Assembly (NCBI RefSeq): GCF_020781835.1
Contig: NZ_JAJGNJ010000001.1
Span: 62,001-126,000 of the forward strand
Direction: 5' to 3'
Length of the DNA stretch: 64,000 nt
DNA from: Microbacterium testaceum
GTDB lineage: Bacteria; Actinomycetota; Actinomycetes; Actinomycetales; Microbacteriaceae
Shown here one piece after another: positions 34,565 through 43,511 of the stretch. The notes beneath the pieces were generated by a model. It worked only from the letters and a program-made list of their open reading frames with translations, was not told where the DNA came from and did not search any database. Positions within the stretch are counted from its first letter, which is position 1, and each line of letters starts with the position of its first letter. A program made the translations under genes and the position numbers.

Positions 34565-36105
34565 ACCTCGCCGACATGCGCACGCACCCCACCGACGACA
34601 TCGTCGACGTCGTGGTGGTCGGCACGGGGGCCGGGGGCGCGCCGCTGACGGCCGCACTCGCCCGGCGCGGGCTGTCGGTCGTCGCCCTGGAGGCGGGGCG
34701 GAACTTCGACCTCGACGACTTCACCCCGGACGAGACGGAGGCGGTGGAGATCAACTGGATGTCGGAGCGCCTCAGCGGCGGCGGCGACGCCACGGCGTTC
34801 GGTCCGAACAACAGCGGCCGGGGCGTCGGCGGCTCGACGTTGCACTGGGGAGCCTTCAGCCCCCGTCCCGACGCGCGCGATCTGCGCCTGCGCAGCGAGA
34901 CCGGGGAGGGCAGGGACTGGCCCCTCGACCCCGAGGAGCTCCTGTCGTACGTGGCTCGCGTGGAGGGCGACATCGGCGTGTCCGGCCCGATGCCGTACCC
35001 GTGGGATGCCGCGCGCGAGTACGCCTACTCCCCACCGGCCCGCAACGCCCCGGCGAACCTCGTCGCCCGCGGGTGCGAGGCCCTCGGCATCCGGTGGGCC
35101 GACGCGCCCGCCGCGGTGCTCACCCGCGCACGCCTCCAGGACCATCACGGCGAACGCCGCGCGTGCATCAATTGCGGCGCCTGCCACCAGGGGTGCCGGG
35201 TGGATGCCAAGGCCACCACCGCCAACACCTACCTCCCGGCCGCGGTGGCCCACGGAGCCGAGATCCGCAGCGACGCGATGGTGCACGACATCGAGCTCGA
35301 CGCCGGCGGACACGTCGCCGCGGTCGTCTACCGCCAGAACGGCGTCGACGTGCGCCAGCGGTGCCGTGCGCTCGTGCTCGCGGCCGGCGGCATCGAGACG
35401 CCGCGTCTGCTGCTTCACACCGGCATCGCCAACGGCAGCGGACAGGTGGGCCGCAACTTCCTCGCGCACGGCGCGACCCAGGTGTGGGGCCGCTTCGACG
35501 AACCCGTCCGCGGCCATCGCGGCTACCCGTCGTCGCTCATCACCGAAGACATGCTGCGCCCCGCCGACGCGGACTTCGTCGGCGGCTACCTCGTGCAGAG
35601 CCTCGGTGTCATGCCGCTGACCTTCGCCACGACGCTCGCGCGCGGCGGCGGGCTGTGGGGGCGGGAGCTGATGCAGCGGCTCGATCAGGCGCAGCACATG
35701 GCGGGCATCGGCATCAACGGCGAGTGCCTGCCGTCGGACCAGAACCTCCTGGAGCTTTCCGACGAGACCGACGAGTTCGGCATCCCGCGCGCCCGGGTGA
35801 CCTTCACGGCGGGGCCGAACGAGGCGGCGTTGACACGGCACGCGACGGTGTTCCTGCAGCGGGTGATGGAGGCGGCCGGGGCGCGCGAGACGTTGGTGCT
35901 CGCCCGGTCGGCGCACACCGTCGGCACGTGCCGGATGTCCACCGACCCGGCGGACGGGGTGGTGGACGGCGACGGCCGCTCGCACGAGATCCCCAACCTG
36001 TGGATCTGCGACAACAGCGTCTTCCCCTCGGCGCTGGCCGCGAACCCCGCGCTGACCATCATGGCGCTGTCGCTGCGTACGGCCGACCGCTTCCTCGCGG
36101 CCTGA
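34561..36105 (+). CDS. GMC-family FAD oxidoreductase
   Basis: A 514-residue flavoprotein. FAD is bound by VVVVGTGAGGAPLTAALARR; GRGVGGSTLHWGAFSP is the GMC signature; the C-terminal AANPALTIMALSLRTAD and HTVGTCRMSTDPADGVVD complete the active site. A cluster CINCGACHQGC (Cx2Cx2Cx3C) near residue 203 could hold an iron-sulphur cluster, or be a structural feature, as in the large subunits of gluconate-2-dehydrogenase-type enzymes. GTG 34561 overlaps the stop of the hydrolase-subunit-3 fusion, which points to a two-part dehydrogenase. Substrate is probably a sugar or polyol. No cytochrome subunit gene is nearby. Confidence 0.88.
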   Translation: MNLADMRTHPTDDIVDVVVVGTGAGGAPLTAALARRGLSVVALEAGRNFDLDDFTPDETEAVEINWMSERLSGGGDATAFGPNNSGRGVGGSTLHWGAFSPRPDARDLRLRSETGEGRDWPLDPEELLSYVARVEGDIGVSGPMPYPWDAAREYAYSPPARNAPANLVARGCEALGIRWADAPAAVLTRARLQDHHGERRACINCGACHQGCRVDAKATTANTYLPAAVAHGAEIRSDAMVHDIELDAGGHVAAVVYRQNGVDVRQRCRALVLAAGGIETPRLLLHTGIANGSGQVGRNFLAHGATQVWGRFDEPVRGHRGYPSSLITEDMLRPADADFVGGYLVQSLGVMPLTFATTLARGGGLWGRELMQRLDQAQHMAGIGINGECLPSDQNLLELSDETDEFGIPRARVTFTAGPNEAALTRHATVFLQRVMEAAGARETLVLARSAHTVGTCRMSTDPADGVVDGDGRSHEIPNLWICDNSVFPSALAANPALTIMALSLRTADRFLAA

Positions 36106-36125
36106 GGCGTGGCATCCACGGCCGC

Positions 36126-36241
36126 CGAACGCACACGATCGGGTCGAGCGCACACGTTCGGGACGAGCGCACACGTTCGGGTCGAGCGCACACGTTCGGG
36201 ACGCCTCCAGCGTGTGCGTTCGACCCGAACGTGTGCGTTGG
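36126..36241. repeat. Direct and inverted 19-bp repeats, family C
   Basis: Four direct 19-bp units of the form CGAGCGCACACGTTCGGGA (36126, 36145, 36164, 36183; the first has small changes) are followed by 9 bases and then two units in inverted orientation (36211-36222 partial, 36223-36241). The result can fold as one long hairpin or as several. It lies between the GMC gene and the small LysR-like gene, both read rightwards, and could terminate the first or control the second. Confidence 0.9.
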
Positions 36242-36273
36242 GCCGCGGCGGGAGGCGGGTGGGGCGGGAGAGA

Positions 36274-36627
36274 ATGGATGCCATGAAGCTCGCGCACCTC
36301 GTCCGGTTCGCCGCCCTCGCCGAGGAGCTGCACTTCCCGCGCGCCGCCGAGAAACTCGGCATCCCGCTCGCGTCGCTGTACACCACGGTCGACAAGCTCG
36401 AGGAGGAGGTGGGGCAGCCGCTGGTGTCGCGCACCCCTCCCACGCGCCTGACCCCGGCCGGCACCCTGCTGCTCGAGGAGGCCCGCGTCCGCATCGCCGA
36501 TGCCCCGCCGCAGGCCGCGGCGGCGCCGAAGGCTCGGGGCGGCAAGGCCAAGGCATCCAAGGGCACGGGCCGAGCCCCCATCGTCAAGGGCCAGCCCAAG
36601 CCGTACAAGAAGCGCCAGGGGCGCTGA
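36274..36627 (+). CDS. Small LysR-type HTH protein with basic tail
   Basis: A 117-residue protein. Residues 1-70 are a LysR-type DNA-binding domain: LAHLVRFAALAEELHFPRAA, GIPLASLYTTVDKLEEEVG and a wing LVSRTPPTRLTPAGTLLLEE. The effector domain of LysR proteins is absent; instead there is an Ala/Lys-rich tail ending KGQPKPYKKRQGR. The tail is clean and ends at a proper stop, so this looks like an intact small protein type rather than a broken gene. Starts at 36274 or 36283 are both possible; GGAG precedes the first. Could bind DNA without ligand control, or act as a nucleoid-type protein. Target unknown. Confidence 0.7.
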   Translation: MDAMKLAHLVRFAALAEELHFPRAAEKLGIPLASLYTTVDKLEEEVGQPLVSRTPPTRLTPAGTLLLEEARVRIADAPPQAAAAPKARGGKAKASKGTGRAPIVKGQPKPYKKRQGR

Positions 36628-36776
36628 CGCGGGCCGCGCCCCGCCGACGCGGCCCAGGCTCACCGACGCGGCCCGGGCCCACCGACGCTGCCCCGACCCG
36701 CCGACGCTGCCCCGACCCGCCGACGCGACCCCGGCCCGCCGACGCGACCCCGGCCCGCGGACGCTGCCCAGGCCCG

Positions 36777-36845
36777 CGCATAAACGCTTTTGGCGCGCAA
36801 AAACGCTCTGCCACCGCGTTTACGCGCGCGAATCGCGTTTATGCG
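36777..36845. repeat. Palindromic element family D, copy D1
   Basis: A 69-bp palindrome with outer arms CGCATAAACGC and GCGTTTATGCG and inner arms built on GCGCGCAAAAACGC and GCGTTTACGCGCGC. AT-richer than anything near it. Same family as 22052 (opposite orientation), 36915 and 37053. Confidence 0.95.
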
Positions 36846-36914
36846 TGACACCCCGCCGTGACGCGGCGCCGGCTCACCGACGCGGCCCCGGCCCGCCGAC
36901 GCGACCCCGGCCCG

Positions 36915-36983
36915 CGCATAAACGCTTTCGGCGCGCAAAAACGCTCTGCCACCGCGTTTACGCGCGCGAATCGCGTTTATGCG
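36915..36983. repeat. Palindromic element family D, copy D2
   Basis: A 69-bp palindrome with the same outer arms as D1 and one visible base change inside (CTTTCG for CTTTTG). The 69 bases between D1 and D2 are GTGACACCCCGCCGTGACGC plus 19-bp units, also present after D2, so a larger unit of about 138 bp was duplicated. Confidence 0.95.
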
Positions 36984-37052
36984 TGACACCCCGCCGTGAC
37001 GCTGCCCCGGCCCACCGACGCGGCCCCGGCTCACCGACGCGACCCCGGCCCG

Positions 37053-37120
37053 CGCATAAACGCTCTTGGCGCGCAAAACGCTCTGCCACCGCGTTTATGC
37101 GCGCGGATCGCGTTTATGCG
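37053..37120. repeat. Palindromic element family D, copy D3
   Basis: A 68-bp copy, slightly diverged from D1 and D2: one A is missing in the inner arm, and the other arm reads GCGTTTATGCGCGCGG. It ends the array of three at 138-bp spacing. Confidence 0.95.
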
Positions 37121-37147
37121 TGGCGCCCGCCACCGTGACGCGGCCCC

Positions 37148-37227
37148 GCGACCCGCGCCCCGACGCCGCCACCGCGGCACAGCGCCCGCGACCCGCGCCC
37201 CGGCGCCGCCACCGCGGCACAGCGCCC
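37148..37227. repeat. Two tandem 40-bp repeats before the ABC-F stop
   Basis: Two 40-bp copies starting GCGACCCGCGCCCC and ending GCGGCACAGCGCCC, differing at one visible position (GACGCC/GGCGCC), followed by a short partial third copy. They end about 25 bases from the ABC-F stop codon. Confidence 0.9.
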
Positions 37228-37253
37228 GCTACCGCGCCCCGGGCGGGCGCGCC

Positions 37254-38894
<1,641 letters not shown>

Positions 38895-38949
38895 CCCACG
38901 ATTCTCCCAGGGCGCGGCGAGCGGTGATCCCGGCCGTCGCCGGGCTCGG

Positions 38950-39987
38950 CTAGCGCACGCTCCCACCCCGGAGCGTCATCGGCCAGCCCGCACCGGGGGC
39001 GGCCACGAGCACCTCGGCGTCACCGGTGAGCCGCCACGCGCCGAACGCATGCGGCACGGCGTACACCTGCCCGCGCTCGATCTCGACGCGTCCGGCATCG
39101 GAGACGAGCGCGCCGGATCCCCGGGACACCAGGACGACCGCGAAGCCGGCCTCGTGCGCGGCGGTCTCGCCGCCGGCATCGAACAGGCGGAAGTACGGGT
39201 CGGCCGCGGCCGGCAGCAGCGGGCGGAAGCGGGATCCCGCGGGGGTGGTGCCCGCGGTGCTGATCAGCGCATCCACGGCGGCGGCATCCAGCGCGTCGGT
39301 GGAGACCGCGGGCATGACGGCGTCGAACCCGAGGTCGAGGTGGGACTCCTCGCGCGTCGACGTCGTCACCGACCACTCCAGCAGGATCGAGAAGTCGGTG
39401 GGTTCCTGCACTTCCGCCAGGAAGATGCCCCCGTCGATCGCGTGCACCGTCCCCGCGGGCACGAGCACCCCCATCCCCGGACGCACCACCACGCGGTTCA
39501 TGTGCGCGAGCATCCACTCGCTGTCCTGCGCGTCGCGGCGACGGTCGAGCTCGTCGCGGTCGACCGGCCGGCTCCAGCCGACGTAGACCGCGCAGTCCTC
39601 CTCGGTCTCGAGCACGTACCAGGCCTCGGTCTTGCCGTAGGGGCAGTCGAGGTGGCTCGCGGCGAAACCGCGGTCGGGGTGCACGTGGACGGGGAGACGC
39701 TGACGCGCGTCGAGGAGCTTCACCAGGATGCCGAGGTCGGTGGCATCCCGCCCTCCCCGCGCGCCCACCCACGCGGCGCGGTCCGCGGCCACCAGGTCGC
39801 GGAGGAACGCGCCGTCACCGGTGACGGCCAGACCGACCCCGTCGGAACCGAAACGGGACACGGTCGAGGCGAGCCACTCCTCGGGCTGGCGGTCGGTGCG
39901 GGGTTCGATTCCGCGGAGGGCGGCGATGCGGTCGCCGCCGCGGTAGAAGTGCTGCACCGGATTCGGTGGCAGGAGGACGGGTTTCAC
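38950..39987 (-). CDS. manA: Mannose-6-phosphate isomerase, class I
   Basis: Interconverts mannose 6-phosphate and fructose 6-phosphate, feeding GDP-mannose for the glycan loci or mannose use. The 345-residue protein has the zinc-binding PVHVHPDRGFA with its two His, a Glu in TEAWYVLE, and the late PAGTVHAIDGGIFLAEVQEP with the catalytic region. GTG 39987 (VKPVLLPPNP) is preceded by CGGAG and gives the normal start; the longer frame upstream is not used. It is transcribed towards the ABC-F gene, 55 bases away. Confidence 0.9.
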   Translation of the reverse strand: MKPVLLPPNPVQHFYRGGDRIAALRGIEPRTDRQPEEWLASTVSRFGSDGVGLAVTGDGAFLRDLVAADRAAWVGARGGRDATDLGILVKLLDARQRLPVHVHPDRGFAASHLDCPYGKTEAWYVLETEEDCAVYVGWSRPVDRDELDRRRDAQDSEWMLAHMNRVVVRPGMGVLVPAGTVHAIDGGIFLAEVQEPTDFSILLEWSVTTSTREESHLDLGFDAVMPAVSTDALDAAAVDALISTAGTTPAGSRFRPLLPAAADPYFRLFDAGGETAAHEAGFAVVLVSRGSGALVSDAGRVEIERGQVYAVPHAFGAWRLTGDAEVLVAAPGAGWPMTLRGGSVR

Positions 39988-40093
39988 CGGGGCTCCGATC
40001 GGGCGGGGGATGACGCGGCGACGATGCCGGCCGCTTCCACATCTACACCATGCCCAGCGGGGAGGAGCGGCGGGGCCCGCGCCCGCCCGTCGC

Positions 40094-42508
40094 TCACACG
40101 AACCGGTCGAGACCGCCCCAACCGCCCACCCAGGCCTCGAGGTGCGGTTCGTCGCGCAGGACGTGGACCCCGGATGCCACGATCCCGCCGGTCTCGAACC
40201 CGACCTGCGCACCCCACCGCTCCGCGCGACGGCGGGCGCGGCGCGCGCTCGCGGTGCCGACGGGGGTGCCGTCGGCGGCGCGAATCTCGAGCCACCCCTC
40301 GTCGCCCTGACCGAGGGCGGCCAACCGGGGCGCGAGATCGTCGGCGACGTCCACCAGAACGGGCCGGTCGAGCCTGCAGATCACGCGCGCGTCCGGAACG
40401 ATGCCGGCGCGCACGCGCGGATCCGCGGCGAGCGCGCGGCTCGTCGGCGGCGCGTCGAGGATCACGGCCGCGCGGGGGAAGGCGGCCAGCAGCGCATCGA
40501 CGCACAGGAACACGGCCGGCTCGGGATGCTCGCCCGCCAGATGCACCACGAGGTCGGGCTGAGCAGGCAGCAGGCCGCGCCCGGCGGAGCCGGCGACGGG
40601 GATGTCGGCCGCGAGGCGGAGGGTCTGGCGGTTGCCCTCGCGCGCGCGATCGATGTCGCGGCCCGACCAGTCGGGGCCGTCGTGCCACGCCACCGCCTCG
40701 GGCACGTGGGCGAGGACGGCGCCGCTCTGCCACGCGCGGTGCACCCACTCCCAGTCCTCGCCGCCATAGGAGGTGTACGTCTCATCGAAGCCGCCGACCT
40801 CGTCGAAGAGGGTGCGCGAGCATGCCGACACCGCCCCGATCACGAAGCGGTAGGCGCGGTCGTCGGCGTGCAGGAGGTTCTGCGTACGCGCATACTCCTC
40901 GCGCAGCCACCCCGGTTCGGGCAGTTCCCGTTCGGGCCCCGCTACGGCAACGGGGACGTCGGGCGCGAGCCCGGACAGGTCGGCGTGCCGCCGTCGCCCC
41001 ACCGTGACGGCCTCGGGCAGCAGGGCGGGCAGGCGCGTGAGCGCCCGGACGTATCCCGGTTCGGGGGTGGTGTCGGCATCCAGGAAGCACAGGATGTCAC
41101 CCGTGCTCGCCGCGACGCCGAGGTTGCGCGCCGCCGCGGCCCGGAAGCCCCGGTCGGCCTGGCGGACGAGCGTGACGCCGTCCGGCACGACCGGCGCGTC
41201 GGGCGAGCCGTCGTCCGTGACGACGATCTCGATCCGGTCGCGGGGGTGGTCCTGCCGCGCGAGCGCCGCGAGGGTGCGGGCGAGCTCGTCGGGCTGAGCG
41301 TAGTGCGTGACGATGACGCTCACCCGCGGCGGCTCGGGCTCCTTCCCGGCGACGAGATCCCATCGGTTCCCGACGACCCAGCGTGCGCCGTCCGGCGTCG
41401 AGTGTCCAAGACACGCCGCACCGGGGTGGGGCTCAACGGCGTGTCTTGGACACTCAACCTGAGGGGCGGGGGCGGAGGCGGGGGCGGGGGCGGGGGCGGG
41501 GGCGGGGGGCGTGGGGGCGGGAGTGGGGAGCGTGGGGGTGGGGAGCGCGTGCCACCAGGCCAGGTAGGCGCGGGCGACGTCGGCGGGGCCGACGGGGACG
41601 GGACGGATGCCGTGCCAGGTGGCATCCGGGTCGTCCGCCGCCGTGCGCACCGCTGCAGAGAGCTCGGACGGCTCGACGGTCAGGAGCGTCCCGGGCCGCA
41701 GCACGTCCATCTCGTCGACGTAGCGGTTGCGGACCGCGATCGGGCGGCGGCCCCACCCGATCCACGACGCCAACGACCCCGACGCGGAGACGTGCCGGTG
41801 GGCGATGACGGGGACCGAGACCGCGCGAGCCCGTTGCGCCATCTCGGCGTCGTCGAGCCAGCCGGTCACCTCGACGCCGACGCCCGCGTCGGCGGCGCGG
41901 CGGACGAACGCCTCGAGGTCGGCGGCGTGCCCGTCCGATGCGCGCCCGAGGACGGTGAGCCGCCCGATCCCCGCCTCCGCCGCGGCGGCGAGCGCTTCAT
42001 CGTGCCCCTTCCCGGGGTAGAAGTAGCCGAGTACCCCGACGGTGCCGTCGGGGTGCGGTCGGGCGCCCTCCGCGAACGCGGGCACGGGCAGCGGCACGAC
42101 CTCGACGGGGCCGTGCCACACGTCCTCCTCCACGAGGAGGGCTCGCTCGTGCGCGCTGTTGACGGCGACGGCGTGCGCGGCGCGCCCGACGGCGGCGTAG
42201 AACGCACGGCGCCGCGGGCGATTGCGTTCCCCGTCGGAGGCCTGGGGCACGTCGTGCAGCGTGACGGTCAGCGGATGCCGCTGCGCCAGCGACGTGAGAC
42301 GCGCGGTCGCCTCCTCGGGCGAGGTGCCCCACAGGCGGTCGGTGACGTGGACGTGCACGGGCGTCCCGCCCGGCAGCCCGGGCAGGTCGTCGGGGGTCAC
42401 CAGGCGCAGAGCGGGATCGAGCGTCCGCACGTCCTCCGCGACAGCGCGCGCGTACGCGGCGACGCCGTGCGGGCCGGGCGGGGCGAGCAGGACGGGGCGT
42501 ACGCTCAC
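40094..42508 (-). CDS. Two-domain glycosyltransferase (GT4-like plus GT2)
   Basis: An 804-residue fusion. Residues 1-320 look like a GT-B transferase (LLAPPGPHGVAAYARAVAED, VGVLGYFYPGKGHDEALAAA). Residues 321-350 are a Pro/Ala linker encoded by a GGGGGC-type tract, and residues about 352-369 come from palindrome A3 read in frame. Residues 395-640 are a GT2 domain: RVSVIVTHYAQPDELARTL, DGSPDAP, FLDADTTPEPGYV with its Asp-x-Asp, and GGFDETYTSYGGEDWEWVHR. The last 160 residues have no family I recognise. GTG 42508 overlaps the WcbI-like gene's stop in GTGA. The frame is unbroken, but the linker could be a fusion scar between two former genes. Confidence 0.8.
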   Translation of the reverse strand: MSVRPVLLAPPGPHGVAAYARAVAEDVRTLDPALRLVTPDDLPGLPGGTPVHVHVTDRLWGTSPEEATARLTSLAQRHPLTVTLHDVPQASDGERNRPRRRAFYAAVGRAAHAVAVNSAHERALLVEEDVWHGPVEVVPLPVPAFAEGARPHPDGTVGVLGYFYPGKGHDEALAAAAEAGIGRLTVLGRASDGHAADLEAFVRRAADAGVGVEVTGWLDDAEMAQRARAVSVPVIAHRHVSASGSLASWIGWGRRPIAVRNRYVDEMDVLRPGTLLTVEPSELSAAVRTAADDPDATWHGIRPVPVGPADVARAYLAWWHALPTPTLPTPAPTPPAPAPAPAPASAPAPQVECPRHAVEPHPGAACLGHSTPDGARWVVGNRWDLVAGKEPEPPRVSVIVTHYAQPDELARTLAALARQDHPRDRIEIVVTDDGSPDAPVVPDGVTLVRQADRGFRAAAARNLGVAASTGDILCFLDADTTPEPGYVRALTRLPALLPEAVTVGRRRHADLSGLAPDVPVAVAGPERELPEPGWLREEYARTQNLLHADDRAYRFVIGAVSACSRTLFDEVGGFDETYTSYGGEDWEWVHRAWQSGAVLAHVPEAVAWHDGPDWSGRDIDRAREGNRQTLRLAADIPVAGSAGRGLLPAQPDLVVHLAGEHPEPAVFLCVDALLAAFPRAAVILDAPPTSRALAADPRVRAGIVPDARVICRLDRPVLVDVADDLAPRLAALGQGDEGWLEIRAADGTPVGTASARRARRRAERWGAQVGFETGGIVASGVHVLRDEPHLEAWVGGWGGLDRFV
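41402..41453. repeat. Palindromic element family A, copy A3, inside a gene
   Basis: 52 bp with the same 17-bp arms as A2 and A4 (GTGTCCAAGACACGCCG and CGGCGTGTCTTGGACAC) and an 18-bp loop. Unlike the others it lies inside a coding region, in the linker of the two-domain glycosyltransferase, and is translated there as a segment starting VECPRHAVEP and ending GAACLGHST. The frame is kept. Confidence 0.95.
41461..41547. repeat. GGGGGC-type tract encoding the Pro/Ala linker
   Basis: A run of GGGGGC hexamers with variants (GGAGGC, GTGGGG) 8 bases from palindrome A3. On the minus strand it encodes alternating Pro and Ala (PAPAPAPAP) in the glycosyltransferase linker. Hexamer changes would keep the frame, so linker length can vary without loss of function; the pure G runs could also slip and break the frame. 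Confidence 0.9.
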
Positions 42509-43443
42509 GCGGCCCGCCAGCGACGAAGAAGCGGCGCGAGGCGCTGCACCGCGGCCGCGACGAACGCGGGGTGCTCGGCGTACCACCGGCGGTGGGCGTC
42601 GACCACGACGTCGGCGTCGAGGCGCTCCTCGGAGACGATCCAGTCGCGCCGGGGCTCGGCATCCAGGTCCCACGCCTCGACCACGGCCCGTTCGAGCGGT
42701 GCCCGCACCCCGGCGAGGATCGGACGCCCGGGGTCGACCGCGCTGCCGGGGGCGCCGAGCGCGGCGACGATGCGTTCCCCCAGCGGCAGGAACACGGCGT
42801 TGCCGGGGTGGTTCACGGTCCGCGCGAGGTCGGCCACGACCGTGTCGTACAGATCGGATGCCACGACGTCGACGCCGAGCTCTTCGCGGCGCCGCAACTC
42901 GGCGACGGAGTCCTCGGCCACCGCGCGCACGGCCGCGGTCGGGAGCTCGGCCGCGACGGGGAGTCCCGCGGCTTCGGCGAGGGTGCGCACGTCGTGGTAC
43001 GCCACGAGCGGCGGGTCCTCCTCGACGCCGGGGACGCGGATCGCGGCCTGGAAGGGGTGGAGTCCGCCGAAGCGCAGCGAGGGCACGACCACGGTCCGCG
43101 CGCCCGCCGGCAGCGCGGCGCGCAGCTGCGACGTCCCCAGGGGCAGACCACGGTAGTCATCGCGGATGGGCTGGACGATCAGGAACGCCGCCCCGGCCAG
43201 CAGACGGTGGAGGCGTTCGGCATCCGCGGCATCCATCTCGTGCACCGCGGGCACACGCACGCCGGGGTGGCCGTCGTTCGAGACGACGAGGCGGATCGAC
43301 TCCGCCTGGCAGTTGCCGACGACGACGCCATAGCCCTCGGGGGCGGGGGTGTCGCCGTAGAACTCGGCGTAATGGCGCCGCCGCGCTATCACCGCCGCGG
43401 TGTCGTCCGCAAGCGTCCCCGACCCGTCATACCCGCCGCTCAT
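42505..43443 (-). CDS. WcbI-family polysaccharide biosynthesis protein
   Basis: A 312-residue protein matching WcbI, a putative acetyl- or acyltransferase found in capsule loci, by the motif YGVVVGNCQAESIRLVV near residue 40 (GNCQxxS) and the FLIVQPIRDDYRGLPLGTSQ and VVVPSLRFGGLHPF segments. The real reaction of this family is poorly known. Its stop overlaps the two-domain glycosyltransferase start in GTGA. It is divergent from the glycosyltransferase gene at 43512, with a gap of 68 bases that must hold both promoters. Confidence 0.8.
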   Translation of the reverse strand: MSGGYDGSGTLADDTAAVIARRRHYAEFYGDTPAPEGYGVVVGNCQAESIRLVVSNDGHPGVRVPAVHEMDAADAERLHRLLAGAAFLIVQPIRDDYRGLPLGTSQLRAALPAGARTVVVPSLRFGGLHPFQAAIRVPGVEEDPPLVAYHDVRTLAEAAGLPVAAELPTAAVRAVAEDSVAELRRREELGVDVVASDLYDTVVADLARTVNHPGNAVFLPLGERIVAALGAPGSAVDPGRPILAGVRAPLERAVVEAWDLDAEPRRDWIVSEERLDADVVVDAHRRWYAEHPAFVAAAVQRLAPLLRRWRAA

Positions 43444-43511
43444 GATGTGAACGTACGCCGTCGCCGCCGTCGCCCGGGAACCGATCGCGCCGACTTGCGG
43501 CGGCCCTGGCG

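Larger units (their letters stand above)
36628..37253. other. Gene-free repeat zone between convergent genes
   Basis: About 625 bases between the small LysR-like gene and the ABC-F gene, which face each other. Contents: 19-bp tandem units near CCGACGCGACCCCGGCCCG, three family D palindromes (36777, 36915, 37053) separated by more such units, and a 40-bp tandem repeat (37148-37227). Open frames cross it in several phases because it is almost free of A/T, but none has gene features. Confidence 0.9.

Noticed and set aside
36126..36241. Direct repeats with possible CRISPR appearance
   Set aside because: The units abut without spacers and the last ones are inverted; there are no cas genes. It is an inverted-repeat cluster.
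36274..36627. Interpretation of the small LysR-like gene as a truncated pseudogene
   Set aside because: Clean stop, a conserved-looking tail and a ribosome site; no remnant of the effector domain follows in any frame.
36777..37120. Open frames through the family D array giving protein-like segments such as RAKSVYARA
   Set aside because: They exist on both strands, change frame between copies and lack starts or codon preference; the DNA palindrome explains them.
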